Positions 40,143 to 51,013 of a stretch of 60,664 bases of DNA are shown here, in pieces (the first letter of the stretch is position 1; each line of letters opens with the position of its first letter). Source of the DNA: an uncultured Eubacteriales bacterium (GTDB lineage Bacteria; Bacillota; Clostridia; Lachnospirales; Lachnospiraceae); contig OMYS01000015.1 in NCBI GenBank assembly GCA_900315305.1, positions 1 through 60,664 of the forward strand. Direction: 5' to 3'. The notes beneath the pieces were generated by a model. That model did no database searches. It worked only from the letters and a program-made list of their open reading frames with translations, and was not told the origin of the DNA. Made by a program: the position numbers and the translations under genes.

Positions 40143-40568
40143 ATGGCTAAGAAGGTTACAGGTTACATCAAGTTACAGATTCCGGCTGGCAAGGCAACTC
40201 CGGCTCCGCCGGTAGGCCCGGCTCTCGGCCAGCACGGCGTAAATATCGTACAGTTCACAAAGGCATTCAATGCCAAGACAGCTCAGATGGGCGACGTTCT
40301 CATCCCGGTTGTCATCACGGTCTATGCAGACCGCAGCTTTACATTCATCACAAAGACTCCGCCGGCAGCTGTCCTGATTAAGAAGGCACTCAACCTTCCG
40401 AAGGCATCCGGTGAACCGAACAAGAACAAGGTCGGCAAGATCACAAAGGCTCAGGTCAAGGAAATCGCCGAGACCAAGATGCCGGATCTCAATGCCGCAA
40501 CAATCGAAGCCGCTATGAGTATCATCGAAGGCACATGCCGCAGCATGGGCGTCGAGGTAGTTGACTGA
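40143..40568 (+). CDS. rplK: 50S ribosomal protein L11
   Basis: A 141-residue protein. It has the N-terminal methylated region ([20 protein letters not shown], then [14 protein letters not shown]) and the C-terminal rRNA-binding domain ([19 protein letters not shown]). It forms the GTPase-associated centre base. ATG 40143 follows AGGAGGAAATATC. It is in the standard rplKA order. Confidence 0.96.
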   Translation: MAKKVTGYIKLQIPAGKATPAPPVGPALGQHGVNIVQFTKAFNAKTAQMGDVLIPVVITVYADRSFTFITKTPPAAVLIKKALNLPKASGEPNKNKVGKITKAQVKEIAETKMPDLNAATIEAAMSIIEGTCRSMGVEVVD

Positions 40569-40573
40569 TTGAG

Positions 40574-40605
40574 GGTGGAAGGAATACAGGATTCCGCTAT
40601 TACCA
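40574..40605 (+). promoter_or_regulatory. Hairpin before rplA, candidate L1 binding site
   Basis: GTGG/CCAC closes an asymmetric loop (AA against CTATTA) above a GGAAT...ATTCC stem. It matches the element before rplK in stem position and in the GTGGAAGG and TTACCAC ends, while the inner stem sequence has changed but still pairs. Confidence 0.5.
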
Positions 40606-40623
40606 CAAGGAGGAAAGTATAAA

Positions 40624-41316
40624 ATGAAACACGGCAAGAAATATATGGAAGCTGCCAAGGCTATCGACCATTCCAATCTCTATGATCCGGAAGAGGCAGT
40701 AGCTCTGGTTAAGAAATCCGCAACAGCAAAGTTTGATGAGACGATCGAAGCTCACATCCGTACAGGCTGCGACGGCCGTCATGCAGATCAGCAGATCCGC
40801 GGCGCCGTTGTCCTTCCGAACGGAACAGGCAAGAAGGTCCGCGTCCTTGTATTCGCAAAGGGTGCAAAGGCTGACGAGGCAAAGGCAGCAGGTGCTGACT
40901 ATGTCGGCGAGATGGACCTTGTTCCGAAGATCCAGAATGAAGGCTGGCTTGATTTCGACGTCGTTGTCGCTACACCGGATATGATGGGTGTCGTCGGACG
41001 TCTCGGCCGTATCCTCGGACCGAAGGGCCTCATGCCGAACCCGAAGGCCGGCACGGTCACAATGGATGTCACAAAGGCAGTCAAGGATATTAAAGCCGGT
41101 AAGATCGAGTATCGTCTCGACAAGGCTAACATCATCCATGTTCCGGTCGGCAAGGCTTCCTTCACAGAGGAGCAGCTGTCCCAGAACTTCAAGGCTCTCA
41201 TGGACGCTCTGGTAAAGGCTCGTCCGTCGACAGTCAAGGGCACATATCTGAAGTCCGTCACACTGGCTTCTACAATGGGCCCGGGTGTCAAGGTCAACCC
41301 GACAAAGTTCCAGTAA
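40624..41316 (+). CDS. rplA: 50S ribosomal protein L1
   Basis: A 230-residue protein of normal length with L1 hallmarks: [25 protein letters not shown] near residue 36, [20 protein letters not shown] near 126 and the C-terminal AFMDAL-like helix followed by [21 protein letters not shown]1 forms the mobile stalk at the E site and often represses its own operon. AAGGAGGAAAGTATAAA precedes the ATG. Confidence 0.96.
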   Translation: MKHGKKYMEAAKAIDHSNLYDPEEAVALVKKSATAKFDETIEAHIRTGCDGRHADQQIRGAVVLPNGTGKKVRVLVFAKGAKADEAKAAGADYVGEMDLVPKIQNEGWLDFDVVVATPDMMGVVGRLGRILGPKGLMPNPKAGTVTMDVTKAVKDIKAGKIEYRLDKANIIHVPVGKASFTEEQLSQNFKALMDALVKARPSTVKGTYLKSVTLASTMGPGVKVNPTKFQ

Positions 41317-41330
41317 TATGAAAAATCAGG

Positions 41331-41359
41331 TTGACAGCCTGGCGATATAGTGATAGATT
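41331..41359 (+). promoter_or_regulatory. Promoter of rplJ-rplL
   Basis: TTGACA, 17 bases and TAGATT lie just after rplA and ahead of the L10 leader. Confidence 0.65.
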
Positions 41360-41365
41360 ATTTAG

Positions 41366-41490
41366 GTCAAGCCGAAGACAGCAGGTGTTCCCGTATGGAG
41401 CGTAAGCGTTGCCGCCTGCCGAGGATCTGATTGTTCATATTTTATGAAATCATATCATGCCTCGCATCTTCGGATGCGGGGCATTTTTTA
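41366..41490 (+). promoter_or_regulatory. L10-type leader with terminator (rplJ attenuator)
   Basis: The leader between rplA and rplJ has the conserved AGACAGCAGGTG and GCCTGCCGAGG halves of the L10 leader, which bind L10(L12)4. An intrinsic terminator follows: ATGCCTCGCATC (41457-41468), a TTCG tetraloop, GATGCGGGGCAT (41473-41484), then a T-run. Excess L10 should favour termination and so limit rplJL expression. Confidence 0.75.
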
Positions 41491-41567
41491 TAGCACGTTT
41501 TCGTGATATAAAGGCCCTTCGGGGCAGCTTTCGAGCTTGAAAAATAATACAGGAGGAAACAAAGTTC

Positions 41568-42086
41568 ATGGCAAAGGTAGAACTGAAGCAGCCGGTCGTT
41601 AAAGAGATTTCTGAAGCCGTTAACGGCGCGCAGGCAGCAGTACTGGTTCAGTACCTCGGCCTTACAGTTGAGCAGGATACAGCTCTCCGTAAGGAACTCC
41701 GTGAAGCTGGCGTCACATACAAGGTATACAAGAATACCATGATGAAGCGCGCTTTCGAAGGCACGGAATTTGAAGAACTGAACAAGCATCTGGATGGCCC
41801 GAACGCTCTTGCGGTCTCAAAGGATGACGCAGTTGCGCCGGCAAGAATTCTTGCAAAGTATGTAAAGAATTACAAGTGCTTCAACTTCGTCGGCGGTGTC
41901 GTCGAAGGTAAGTATCAGGATGAGAAGGGCCTGCAGGCTCTGTCCACAATCCCGTCAAGAGAGGTTCTTCTTGGAAGACTCCTTGGCAGCATGCAGTCTC
42001 CGATCACAAACTTCGCCCGCGTTCTCAAGCAGATCGCAGACAAGAACGGAGATGCTCCGGCAGCAGATGCTCCGGCAGAGGCGTAA
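41568..42086 (+). CDS. rplJ: 50S ribosomal protein L10
   Basis: A 172-residue protein with the N-terminal RNA-binding domain (QPVVKEISEAVNGAQAAVLVQYLGL, then YKVYKNTMMKRA near 51) and the C-terminal helix that carries L7/L12 dimers. It is of normal length. AGGAGGAAACAAAGTTC precedes the ATG, and an L10 leader controls it. Confidence 0.96.
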   Translation: MAKVELKQPVVKEISEAVNGAQAAVLVQYLGLTVEQDTALRKELREAGVTYKVYKNTMMKRAFEGTEFEELNKHLDGPNALAVSKDDAVAPARILAKYVKNYKCFNFVGGVVEGKYQDEKGLQALSTIPSREVLLGRLLGSMQSPITNFARVLKQIADKNGDAPAADAPAEA

Positions 42087-42196
42087 TCGCAGCCTGACCG
42101 CTATGGCAGGATAATTCGTGCGACGGCACTCGTTTCAGGATGGTCCCGATCCGTCGGACCAGTCCGCATAACAAATAATATGGAGGAAAATTAAAA

Positions 42197-42574
42197 ATGG
42201 CTAAGCTTACAACAGAAGAGTTTATCGCAGCTATCAAAGAGCTGACAGTTACAGAACTTAACGACCTCGTCAAGGCTTGCGAGGATGAATTCGGTGTCTC
42301 TGCAGCAGCAGGTGTTGTTGTCGCAGGTCCGGCAGCAGGCGCTGGCGCAGCTGAGGAAGAGAAGACAGAGTTCGATGTCGAGCTGACAGAGATCGGTGCT
42401 TCCAAGGTTAAGGTCATCAAGGTTGTCCGTGAGGCAACTGGTCTTGGTCTCAAGGAGGCTAAGGACAAGGTTGATTCCGCTCCGTGCGTTATCAAGGAAG
42501 CTGTTGATAAGGATACAGCTGAAGACCTCAAGAAGAAGCTTGAAGAGGCTGGCGCTAAGGTTACTCTTAAGTAA
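42197..42574 (+). CDS. rplL: 50S ribosomal protein L7/L12
   Basis: A 125-residue protein with an N-terminal dimer domain ([22 protein letters not shown]), an Ala/Gly-rich hinge (near 42-55) and the C-terminal factor-binding domain ([19 protein letters not shown], then EAGAKVTLK). It forms the stalk that recruits elongation factors. A terminator follows at 42598. Confidence 0.97.
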   Translation: MAKLTTEEFIAAIKELTVTELNDLVKACEDEFGVSAAAGVVVAGPAAGAGAAEEEKTEFDVELTEIGASKVKVIKVVREATGLGLKEAKDKVDSAPCVIKEAVDKDTAEDLKKKLEEAGAKVTLK

Positions 42575-42597
42575 TTTCGCCTTTATCATGAATGCCC

Positions 42598-42632
42598 AGA
42601 GCCTCGCGGGAATCTCCCGCGGGGCTCTTTCT
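42598..42632 (+). terminator. Terminator after rplL
   Basis: AGAGCCTCGCGGG (42598-42610) pairs with CCCGCGGGGCTCT (42616-42628) over 13 positions with one wobble, followed by TTTCTT. Confidence 0.8.
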
Positions 42633-42658
42633 TATGGCACTGCAATTAAAACTGCCTC

Positions 42659-42685
42659 TTGACAGCTTGAAAATTGCGTGATACT
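42659..42685 (+). promoter_or_regulatory. Promoter of rpoBC
   Basis: TTGACA (42659-42664), 15 bases and GATACT (42680-42685), preceded by TG. It lies about 190 bases before the rpoB start; the leader between holds no recognised gene. Confidence 0.5.
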
Positions 42686-42874
42686 CTTGAGAATGCACTA
42701 TTGTGGTGCAGTGTCCATACTATGCTCTTTTTTGGAGGCTATTTCCTGGCGGGAGAAACGGACCGGCAGGCATTCGCCGGAAGGACCCCGGCTGAAGAGA
42801 ATGCTTTCATTGGAAGGACATGCGCAACCAGTAACATCACAGTAAATATAATTATTATACGGGGTAAACGTCGA

Positions 42875-45800
42875 ATGGAGAAAAACAGAATTCGTCCTAT
42901 GAAGTCCGGGCGTTCGATTCGAATGACCTACCAGCGGCAGAAGGAAGTCCTTGACATCCCGAACCTGATCGAGGTGCAGAAGGATTCCTACGACTGGTTT
43001 GTCACCGACGGCCTGAAGGAAGTCTTTGATGATATTTCGCCGATTGAAGATTATTCTGACAAGCTGAGTCTCGAATTTGTCGACTTTCATCTTGCTCGGG
43101 ACGAGGTCAAGTATTCAATCGAGGAGTGCAAGGAGCGTGACGCAAATTATGCGGCGCCTCTTAAGGTCACCGTCCGTCTTCATAACAAAGAAAACGGAGA
43201 GATCAAGGAACATGAGATCTTCATGGGTGATCTTCCTCTGATGACTGATACCGGCACCTTTATCATCAATGGCGCCGAGCGAGTCATTGTCAGCCAGCTC
43301 GTTCGTTCCCCCGGCATCTATTATGATATCACGCATGATAAGATCGGTAAGAAGCTGTACTCCTGCACAGTCATTCCGAACAGAGGTGCATGGCTCGAGT
43401 ACGAGACAGATTCCAATGATGTCTTCTATGTCCGTGTTGACCGGACAAGAAAGGTTCCGATCACCGTCCTGATCCGTGCCCTCGGCGTAGGTACGAACCA
43501 GGAGATCATTGATATGTTCGGTGATGAGCCGAAGATCGAGGGAAGCTTCACAAAGGACCCGGCTACGAATTACACAGAGGGTCTTCTCGAGCTGTACAAA
43601 AAGATCCGCCCGGGTGAACCGCTCGCAGTGGATTCTGCGGAGACGCAGCTGTACAACCTGTTCTTCGATCCGAGACGTTATGACCTTGCGAAGGTAGGCC
43701 GTTATAAATATAATAAGAAACTTCTTCTTCGCAACCGCATCACGGGCTTCGAGCTCGCAGAGGATGTCACATCCACACAGACCGGCGAGGTGATCGCTGA
43801 GGCCGGTACGGTCGTTACAGCTGAGCTGGCTGACAAGATCCAGAACGAGGCTGTACCATACGTATGGCTTCATGTCGAGGAAGTGGACCGTCCGATTAAG
43901 GTTCTGTCCTCCATGATGGTCGATATCGGCACATGGATCAATATGACCGAGCAGGAGAAGAAGGACGCAGGCATCACTGAGCTCGTCTACTATCCGGTCC
44001 TGAAGGAGATTCTGGATCAGAACCTTGACGGCGAGGATCTTGCGAGAGAGCTGAGAAAGCGCATCCACGAGCTGATCCCGAAGCACATCACGAAGGAAGA
44101 TATCTTCGCTTCGATCAACTATAACATGCATCTTGAGTACGGCATCGGCACCAAGGATGATATCGATCACCTCGGAAACCGCCGTATCCGTGCAGTTGGT
44201 GAGCTGCTTCAGAACCAGTTCCGCGTCGGTCTCTCCAGACTGGAGAGAGTTGTCCGCGAGCGTATGCAGACACAGGATGTCGATGCGATTTCGCCGCAGA
44301 CACTGATCAACATCAAGCCGGTTACAGCTGCAATCAAGGAGTTCTTCGGATCCTCCCAGCTGTCCCAGTTCATGGATCAGAACAACCCGCTCGGCGAGCT
44401 GACACATAAGAGACGTCTCTCCGCACTCGGCCCGGGCGGTCTGTCCCGTGACCGCGCCGGATTCGAGGTCCGCGATATTCACTATACGCACTACGGCAGA
44501 ATGTGCCCGGTCGAGACACCTGAAGGCCCGAACATCGGTCTGATCAACTCGCTGGCCTGCTATGCGCGCATCAACCAGTATGGCTTCATTGAGGCTCCGT
44601 ATCGCGTGATCGACAAGAGTGATCCGCAGAATCCGAGGGTCACGAAGGAAGTCCGCTATATGACGGCGGATGAAGAGGATAACTACCATGTGGCACAGGC
44701 TTCTGAGCCGCTGGATGCGGAAGGCCATTTTGTTCATAAGAATGTATCCGGCCGTTACAGAGAGCTGACACAGGCTTGGGACCGCAAGGTATTCGACTAC
44801 ATGGACGTCTCTCCGAAGATGGTCTTCTCTGTCGCGACATCGCTGATTCCGTTCCTGCAGAACGATGATGCGAACCGTGCCCTCATGGGCTCCAACATGC
44901 AGCGTCAGGCTGTCCCGCTTCTCACAACAGAGGCTCCGGCAGTCGGTACAGGTATGGAGGAGAAGGCAGCGGTTGACTCCGGTGTCTGCCAGATCGCAAG
45001 ACATGCGGGTACGGTCAGCTCTGTATCTTCCACAGACATCGCAGTCACCTGTGATGACGGAACGGTCGACAGATATCATCTGACGAAGTTCCTTCGCTCC
45101 AACCAGAGCAACTGCTATAACCAGAAGCCGATCGTCAACAAGGGCGAGCGCGTCGAGAAGGGCGAGGTCATCGCAGATGGTCCGTCCACCTGCGGCGGAG
45201 AGCTTGCTCTCGGCAAGAACCCGCTGATCGGTTTCATGGAGTGGGAAGGCTACAACTACGAGGATGCTGTTCTTCTTTCTGAGAGACTTGTTCAGAACGA
45301 TGTCTACACATCCATTCATATCGAGGAGTACGAGTGCGAGTCTCGTGAGACGAAGCTCGGACCGGAAGAGATCACAAGAGATGTTCCGGGTGTCGGTGAT
45401 GAGGCTCTGAAGGATCTCGATGACCGCGGAATCATCCGCATCGGTGCGGAGGTCCGCGCCGGGGATATCCTCGTCGGCAAGGTCACTCCGAAGGGAGAGA
45501 CAGAGCTGACAGCTGAGGAGCGCCTGCTTCGCGCGATCTTCGGTGAGAAGGAGCGCGAGGTCCGCGACACATCGCTCAAGGTTCCGCACGGTGAGTACGG
45601 TATCGTCGTTGATGCCAAGGTATTCACAAGAGAGAACGGCGATGAGCTTCCGACGGGCGTCAACCAGTCGGTCCGCATTTACATCGCGCAGAAGAGAAAG
45701 ATCTCTGTCGGTGATAAGATGGCCGGCCGTCACGGAAACAAGGGTGTCGTTTCCCGCGTACTTCCGGTCGAGGATATGCCGTATCTGCCGAACGGACGTC

Positions 45801-46762
45801 CGCTGGACATCGTTCTTAACCCGCTCGGCGTCCCGTCCCGAATGAATATCGGACAGGTCCTCGAGATTCACCTGAGCCTTGCGGCTATGGCCCTCGGCTT
45901 TAACGTCGCGACGCCGATCTTCGACGGCGCGAAGGAAATTGATATCCAGGATACGCTTGAGATGGCCAATGACTATGTCAATACGTCCTGGGAGGATTTC
46001 TCAGCAAAATACAAGGACATCCTGGATCCGGGTGTCTATGAATATCTTGGCTCTCATCTGGAGCACAGAGCGCTCTGGAAGGGCGTTCCGATCTCGCGCG
46101 ACGGCAAGGTCCAACTGCGCGACGGCCGTACCGGCGAGTTCTTCGACGGCAAGACCACGATCGGACACATGCATTACCTGAAGCTGCACCATCTGGTCGA
46201 CGATAAGATCCATGCACGTTCGACCGGCCCGTACTCTCTGGTTACACAGCAGCCTCTGGGCGGCAAGGCTCAGTTCGGCGGCCAGCGTTTCGGAGAAATG
46301 GAGGTCTGGGCACTCGAGGCATACGGCGCATCCTACACGCTGCAGGAGATTCTGACCATGAAGTCGGATGATGTCGTCGGCCGTGTCAAGACATACGAGG
46401 CGATCATTAAGGGAGCCAACATCCCGAGCCCGGGCATTCCGGAGTCCTTCAAGGTTCTCCTCAAGGAGCTTCAGTCTCTGTGCCTGGATGTCAGATGCCT
46501 GGATGAGAATGGAAATGAAGTCCAGCTCAAGGAGTCCGTTGATTACGGCGACACTGACTTCCGGTCCGTCATTGAGAGCGACAGCCGGAACCACAGAAAC
46601 GACGAAGAAGAATTTGCAAAGCACGGCGGATTTACGCAGCAGCATTTCGACGACAAGACACAGCAGCTTGTGGACGATGAGGATCTTCTTTCGGATTCGT
46701 ATGAAGATGACTCCGAGGATGACAGTGAATTCCTCGGCGGCAGCGAAGACGACAACGAGTAA
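42875..46762 (+). CDS. rpoB: RNA polymerase beta subunit
   Basis: A 1295-residue subunit. ATG 42875 is chosen because homologs start MEKNRIRP and the upstream part of the open frame has no conservation. The rifampicin-binding region near residue 493 ([20 protein letters not shown], then [20 protein letters not shown]) has the usual wild-type residues. [13 protein letters not shown] near 954 is part of the active-site region. The last ~35 residues are strongly acidic ([19 protein letters not shown]), longer and more charged than in most homologs. It is followed by rpoC after 107 bases. Confidence 0.97.
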   Translation: MEKNRIRPMKSGRSIRMTYQRQKEVLDIPNLIEVQKDSYDWFVTDGLKEVFDDISPIEDYSDKLSLEFVDFHLARDEVKYSIEECKERDANYAAPLKVTVRLHNKENGEIKEHEIFMGDLPLMTDTGTFIINGAERVIVSQLVRSPGIYYDITHDKIGKKLYSCTVIPNRGAWLEYETDSNDVFYVRVDRTRKVPITVLIRALGVGTNQEIIDMFGDEPKIEGSFTKDPATNYTEGLLELYKKIRPGEPLAVDSAETQLYNLFFDPRRYDLAKVGRYKYNKKLLLRNRITGFELAEDVTSTQTGEVIAEAGTVVTAELADKIQNEAVPYVWLHVEEVDRPIKVLSSMMVDIGTWINMTEQEKKDAGITELVYYPVLKEILDQNLDGEDLARELRKRIHELIPKHITKEDIFASINYNMHLEYGIGTKDDIDHLGNRRIRAVGELLQNQFRVGLSRLERVVRERMQTQDVDAISPQTLINIKPVTAAIKEFFGSSQLSQFMDQNNPLGELTHKRRLSALGPGGLSRDRAGFEVRDIHYTHYGRMCPVETPEGPNIGLINSLACYARINQYGFIEAPYRVIDKSDPQNPRVTKEVRYMTADEEDNYHVAQASEPLDAEGHFVHKNVSGRYRELTQAWDRKVFDYMDVSPKMVFSVATSLIPFLQNDDANRALMGSNMQRQAVPLLTTEAPAVGTGMEEKAAVDSGVCQIARHAGTVSSVSSTDIAVTCDDGTVDRYHLTKFLRSNQSNCYNQKPIVNKGERVEKGEVIADGPSTCGGELALGKNPLIGFMEWEGYNYEDAVLLSERLVQNDVYTSIHIEEYECESRETKLGPEEITRDVPGVGDEALKDLDDRGIIRIGAEVRAGDILVGKVTPKGETELTAEERLLRAIFGEKEREVRDTSLKVPHGEYGIVVDAKVFTRENGDELPTGVNQSVRIYIAQKRKISVGDKMAGRHGNKGVVSRVLPVEDMPYLPNGRPLDIVLNPLGVPSRMNIGQVLEIHLSLAAMALGFNVATPIFDGAKEIDIQDTLEMANDYVNTSWEDFSAKYKDILDPGVYEYLGSHLEHRALWKGVPISRDGKVQLRDGRTGEFFDGKTTIGHMHYLKLHHLVDDKIHARSTGPYSLVTQQPLGGKAQFGGQRFGEMEVWALEAYGASYTLQEILTMKSDDVVGRVKTYEAIIKGANIPSPGIPESFKVLLKELQSLCLDVRCLDENGNEVQLKESVDYGDTDFRSVIESDSRNHRNDEEEFAKHGGFTQQHFDDKTQQLVDDEDLLSDSYEDDSEDDSEFLGGSEDDNE

Positions 46763-46777
46763 AAAATTAAACACGCG

Positions 46778-46835
46778 CGGCGGGCGGTGCTCATTTTCCG
46801 GAGGGAAATGAGGCCGCCGCTTACGCGGTTTCAAG
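46778..46835 (+). other. Hairpin in the rpoB-rpoC gap
   Basis: GCGGCGG and CTCATTT on the left pair with AAATGAG and CCGCCGC on the right. There is no T-tract, so it is not an obvious terminator; it could be a processing or stabilising element. Confidence 0.4.
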
Positions 46836-46869
46836 GTGCAATGTGACGATTTTTTACTGGAGGTAAAGA

Positions 46870-49800
46870 ATGGCAGAGTTTTACAAACAGCAGCAGGAAG
46901 AGTACAAGCCGACGACATTTGATGCCATCAAGATCGGTCTTGCTTCTCCTGAAAAGATCCGCGAGTGGTCCCATGGCGAGGTCAAGAAGCCGGAGACGAT
47001 CAACTACAGAACTCTGAAGCCGGAGAAGGACGGCCTGTTCTGCGAGAGAATTTTCGGACCGTCGAAGGACTGGGAGTGCCACTGCGGCAAATACAAGAAG
47101 ATCCGCTATAAGGGTGTCATCTGCGACCGCTGCGGCGTCGAAGTCACGAAGTCCTCTGTCAGACGTGAGAGAATGGGCCACATCGAGCTGGCGGCCCCGG
47201 TCTCCCATATCTGGTATTTCAAGGGTATTCCGTCCAGAATGGGTCTGATTCTGGACATGTCCCCGAGAGTTCTCGAGAAGGTTCTGTATTTTGCAAGCTA
47301 CATTGTTCTGGATCCCGCTGATGCGGCTCCGAACCTGGAGAAGAAGCAGATCCTTACAGAGAAGGAGTACATGGACGCCCGCAATAACTACGGCTACAAT
47401 TTCCGTGTCGGCATGGGCGCTGAGGCAATTCAGGAGCTTCTCAAGGAGATCGATCTTGACAAGGAGTCTGCTGAGCTGAAGAAGGAGCTGAAGGACGCTT
47501 CCGGCCAGAAGAGAGCGCGTATCATCAAGCGTCTCGAGGTTGTGGAGGCCTTCCGTGAGTCCGGAAACAAGCCGGAGTGGATGATCCTTACGGTTATCCC
47601 GGTCATTCCGCCGGATCTTCGCCCGATGGTCCAGCTGGACGGCGGCCGTTTTGCGACATCCGATCTCAATGACCTGTACAGAAGAATCATCAACCGGAAC
47701 AACCGTCTGAAGAGACTTCTCGAGCTCGGTGCTCCGGAGATTATTGTAAGAAATGAAAAGAGAATGCTTCAGGAGGCTGTCGATGCCCTGATCGATAATG
47801 GCCGCCGCGGCCGTCCGGTCACGGGCCCGGGCAACAGAGCCCTGAAGTCTCTGTCCGATATGCTGAAGGGCAAGTCCGGACGTTTCCGTCAGAACCTGCT
47901 CGGCAAGCGAGTCGACTACTCAGGCCGTTCCGTTATCGTCGTCGGCCCGGAGCTCAAGATCTATCAGTGCGGTCTCCCGAAGGAGATGGCGATCGAGCTC
48001 TTCAAGCCGTTCGTCATGAAGGAGCTGGTTGAGAAGGGCATGGCCCACAACATCAAGTCCGCGAAGAAGATGGTCGAGAGACTGGAGCCGTCCGTATGGG
48101 ATGTCCTCGAGGACGTCATCACGGAGCATCCGGTCATGCTGAACCGTGCACCTACGCTCCACAGACTTGGTATCCAGGCATTTGAGCCGGTTCTTGTAGA
48201 AGGCAAGGCGATCAAGCTTCATCCGCTCGCATGCATGGCCTTCAACGCCGACTTCGACGGTGACCAGATGGCTATCCATCTTCCGCTGACCGTTGAGGCG
48301 CAGGCAGAGTGCCGCTTCATGCTTCTTTCACCGAACAACCTGCTGAAGCCGTCTGACGGCGGCCCGGTCGCTGTTCCGTCGCAGGATATGGTCCTCGGTG
48401 TCTACTACCTGACGCAGGAGCGTCCGGGAGCAAAGGGCGAGGGAATGAGATTCTCCAGCCTGAACGAGGCGATTCTTGCATTTGAAAATAAATACATCAC
48501 GCTGCAGACCAAGATCACGGTCCGCCGCTCCAAGACGATGCCGGACGGCACAACAGTCACCGGCAATGTGGACAGCACGCTCGGACGGTTCCTCTTCAAT
48601 GAGATCATTCCGCAGGACCTCGGTTTTGTGGACAGATCGAAGCCGGAGAACCTCCTGAAGCCGGAGATCGATTTCCTGATGAAGAAGGGCGATCTGAAGA
48701 AGATGCTCACAAAGGTCATCGGTATCCACGGTGCCACAACAATGGCCGAGGTCCTCGACCACGTCAAGGCTATGGGCTACAAGTATTCGACACTCGCCGG
48801 CATGACCGTTGCGATTTCGGATATGACTGTCCCGGCTGACAAGCAGGAGCTGATTGAGAACGCGCAGAAGACGGTCGACAAGATCACACGCAACTACCGC
48901 CGCGGTCTTGTCACGGACAAGGAGCGCTACAACGAAGTCATCAACGTCTGGAAGGAAACAGACGCGGTCCTGACCAAGAAGCTTCTCGACGGCCTTGACA
49001 AATACAACAACATCTTCATGATGGCAGATTCCGGAGCCCGTGGTTCCGATAAGCAGATCAAGCAGCTCGCCGGCATGCGAGGCCTCATGGCTGATACAAC
49101 CGGTCATACCATCGAGCTCCCGATCACATCGAACTTCCGTGAAGGTCTGGACGTTCTGGAGTACTTCATGTCCGCGCACGGCGCCCGCAAGGGTCTGTCC
49201 GATACGGCTCTCCGTACGGCCGACTCCGGTTACCTGACAAGACGAATGGTCGATGTCTCCCAGGAGCTGATCATCCGCGAGACAGACTGCGCCGAGGGAC
49301 GCGACGAGATTCCGGGTATGTGGGTCTATGCGTTCAAGGACGGCGATTCTGTCACAGAGTCTCTCCAGGAGAGAATCACAGGCCGCTTCGCGGCGATGGA
49401 TATTGTCGACAAGGATGGCAACATCATCGTGAAGGCGAACCATATGATTACGCCGAAGCGCGCGGAGCGCGTCATCAGCGAGGGCGTCGATGAGAAGGGC
49501 AACCCGATCGAGCGCGTCAAGGTCCGTACAATTCTGACCTGCCGCTCAAGACTCGGTATCTGCGTCAAGTGCTATGGCGCGAACATGGCAACAGGCGAAG
49601 CTGTTCAGGTCGGTGAGGCTGTCGGTATCATCGCAGCGCAGTCCATCGGTGAGCCTGGTACACAGCTGACCATGAGAACCTTCCATACGGGCGGTGTCGC
49701 CGGCGGCGATATCACACAGGGTCTTCCTCGAGTCGAAGAGCTTTTCGAGGCCCGTAAGCCGAAGGGTCTCGCGATCATCACGGAGATCCCGGGCAAGGTC

Positions 49801-50646
49801 CAGATTGTCGAGACGAAGAAGAAGCGCGAGGTTGTCGTGACGGATGAGAACGCACCGGAAGGCAGCAAGGAGCGCCAGAAGACATATCTGATCCCGTATG
49901 GATCCAGAATCAAGGTCAGAGATGGCCAGATGCTCGAGGCGGGCGATGAGATCACAGAAGGTTCTGTCAACCCGCACGACATCATGAAGATTCGCGGCAC
50001 GCAGGCTGTTCAGGACTATCTGCTCAGAGAGGTCCAGAAGGTTTACCGTCTGCAGGCCGTTGATATCGCCGACAAGCATATCGAGGTCATTGTCCGTCAG
50101 ATGCTCCGCAAGGTCCGCATCGAGAAGAGCGGTGACACAGATTATCTGCCGGGCTCTCTCGTCGACGTCATCGAGTTCGAGGACGAAAATGAGAGACTCA
50201 TCAAGGAGGGCAAGGAGCCGGCTGAGGGCACGAGAATCGTTCTCGGTATCACAAAGTCCGCTCTGGCGACAGATTCCTTCCTGTCCGCAGCGTCCTTCCA
50301 GGAGACGACAAAGGTTCTGACCGATGCCGCGATCAAGGGCAAGGTCGATCCGCTGATCGGTCTCAAGGAAAATGTCATTATCGGCCAGCTGATTCCTGCA
50401 GGAACCGGTCTCAAGCGCTACAGAAATGTCAAGCTTGATACTGACGCGCGAATCGAGGCTGAGAAGGCCGAGCGGGCAGCTGCAGAGGCAGCCGCTGCGA
50501 ATGGCGATGCGGAGAAGGCAGAGGCTCCGGCCGCTGCTGATGCCGGAAAGCCTGCTGCAGAGTCCGACGACCTCATCAAGGATGATGATCAGGTGATCAC
50601 GGACGAGGGAACAGATAAGAATGAGACACTGGATGTGAAGGAGTAA
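46870..50646 (+). CDS. rpoC: RNA polymerase beta' subunit
   Basis: A 1258-residue subunit. The N-terminal zinc site is [21 protein letters not shown] near residue 74, the catalytic Mg site [10 protein letters not shown] is near 460, and the second zinc site is [14 protein letters not shown] near 893. The trigger-loop region [21 protein letters not shown] is near 925. The C-terminus has an Ala/Glu-rich tail ([20 protein letters not shown]) and an acidic end. TGGAGGTAAAGA precedes the ATG. A terminator follows, after which the transcription and translation cluster is interrupted by an efflux operon. Confidence 0.97.
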   Translation: MAEFYKQQQEEYKPTTFDAIKIGLASPEKIREWSHGEVKKPETINYRTLKPEKDGLFCERIFGPSKDWECHCGKYKKIRYKGVICDRCGVEVTKSSVRRERMGHIELAAPVSHIWYFKGIPSRMGLILDMSPRVLEKVLYFASYIVLDPADAAPNLEKKQILTEKEYMDARNNYGYNFRVGMGAEAIQELLKEIDLDKESAELKKELKDASGQKRARIIKRLEVVEAFRESGNKPEWMILTVIPVIPPDLRPMVQLDGGRFATSDLNDLYRRIINRNNRLKRLLELGAPEIIVRNEKRMLQEAVDALIDNGRRGRPVTGPGNRALKSLSDMLKGKSGRFRQNLLGKRVDYSGRSVIVVGPELKIYQCGLPKEMAIELFKPFVMKELVEKGMAHNIKSAKKMVERLEPSVWDVLEDVITEHPVMLNRAPTLHRLGIQAFEPVLVEGKAIKLHPLACMAFNADFDGDQMAIHLPLTVEAQAECRFMLLSPNNLLKPSDGGPVAVPSQDMVLGVYYLTQERPGAKGEGMRFSSLNEAILAFENKYITLQTKITVRRSKTMPDGTTVTGNVDSTLGRFLFNEIIPQDLGFVDRSKPENLLKPEIDFLMKKGDLKKMLTKVIGIHGATTMAEVLDHVKAMGYKYSTLAGMTVAISDMTVPADKQELIENAQKTVDKITRNYRRGLVTDKERYNEVINVWKETDAVLTKKLLDGLDKYNNIFMMADSGARGSDKQIKQLAGMRGLMADTTGHTIELPITSNFREGLDVLEYFMSAHGARKGLSDTALRTADSGYLTRRMVDVSQELIIRETDCAEGRDEIPGMWVYAFKDGDSVTESLQERITGRFAAMDIVDKDGNIIVKANHMITPKRAERVISEGVDEKGNPIERVKVRTILTCRSRLGICVKCYGANMATGEAVQVGEAVGIIAAQSIGEPGTQLTMRTFHTGGVAGGDITQGLPRVEELFEARKPKGLAIITEIPGKVQIVETKKKREVVVTDENAPEGSKERQKTYLIPYGSRIKVRDGQMLEAGDEITEGSVNPHDIMKIRGTQAVQDYLLREVQKVYRLQAVDIADKHIEVIVRQMLRKVRIEKSGDTDYLPGSLVDVIEFEDENERLIKEGKEPAEGTRIVLGITKSALATDSFLSAASFQETTKVLTDAAIKGKVDPLIGLKENVIIGQLIPAGTGLKRYRNVKLDTDARIEAEKAERAAAEAAAANGDAEKAEAPAAADAGKPAAESDDLIKDDDQVITDEGTDKNETLDVKE

Positions 50647-50675
50647 TTTCCGGAGCTTCTATAGTAGTAACAGCA

Positions 50676-50720
50676 CCCGGGTGCGGGATGGGAAACCATT
50701 CAGCGCCCGGGATTTTTTTG
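50676..50720 (+). terminator. Terminator after rpoC
   Basis: CCCGGGTGC (50676-50684) pairs with GCGCCCGGG (50703-50711) with one wobble, followed by ATTTTTTTG. Confidence 0.8.
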
Positions 50721-51013
50721 TGTGAAAATTTGGTGAAAGCCCTGTGACCGGCCGCCTCTTAACACGATGAACACAACTGCTTTTTACAATGATGAACAGT
50801 CAGAACCACAGGATGACGGTCTGCACGGCCTGCGCCTTTGGTCCTGATAAGAATTGCATGGTTCTGCTATAGGCCGAAGGGCCCGTAAGAAGGGGAATAT
50901 CAGAACTGCCGCAATTGATCCGAGACGGGGATCGTCTGCCATAAGACAGATGCATCTGGCCGTCTGATCAGCATACAGACAGTTATAAAAGATAACCGGA
51001 GGTCGTAGCAAAC
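50721..51013. other. Upstream region of the efflux operon
   Basis: No gene is seen in these ~290 bases. Repeated GTCTG/CAGAC strings and GATGCATC between about 50935 and 50990 could fold in the mRNA leader. A clear promoter was not found; TACAAT near 50786 is a possible -10 without a well-spaced -35. ACCGGAGGTCGTAGCAAAC provides the ribosome-binding site of the next gene. Confidence 0.35.

Noticed and set aside
42674..42874. Longer N-terminus for RpoB from the upstream ATG
   Set aside because: The extra 67 codons include the -10 region and leader and match no RpoB; homologs begin at MEKNRIRP.
43115..45871. A 918-codon open frame on the minus strand
   Set aside because: It lies wholly inside rpoB, has an arginine/leucine-rich composition typical of antisense frames of GC-rich genes, and no ribosome-binding site or family motif.
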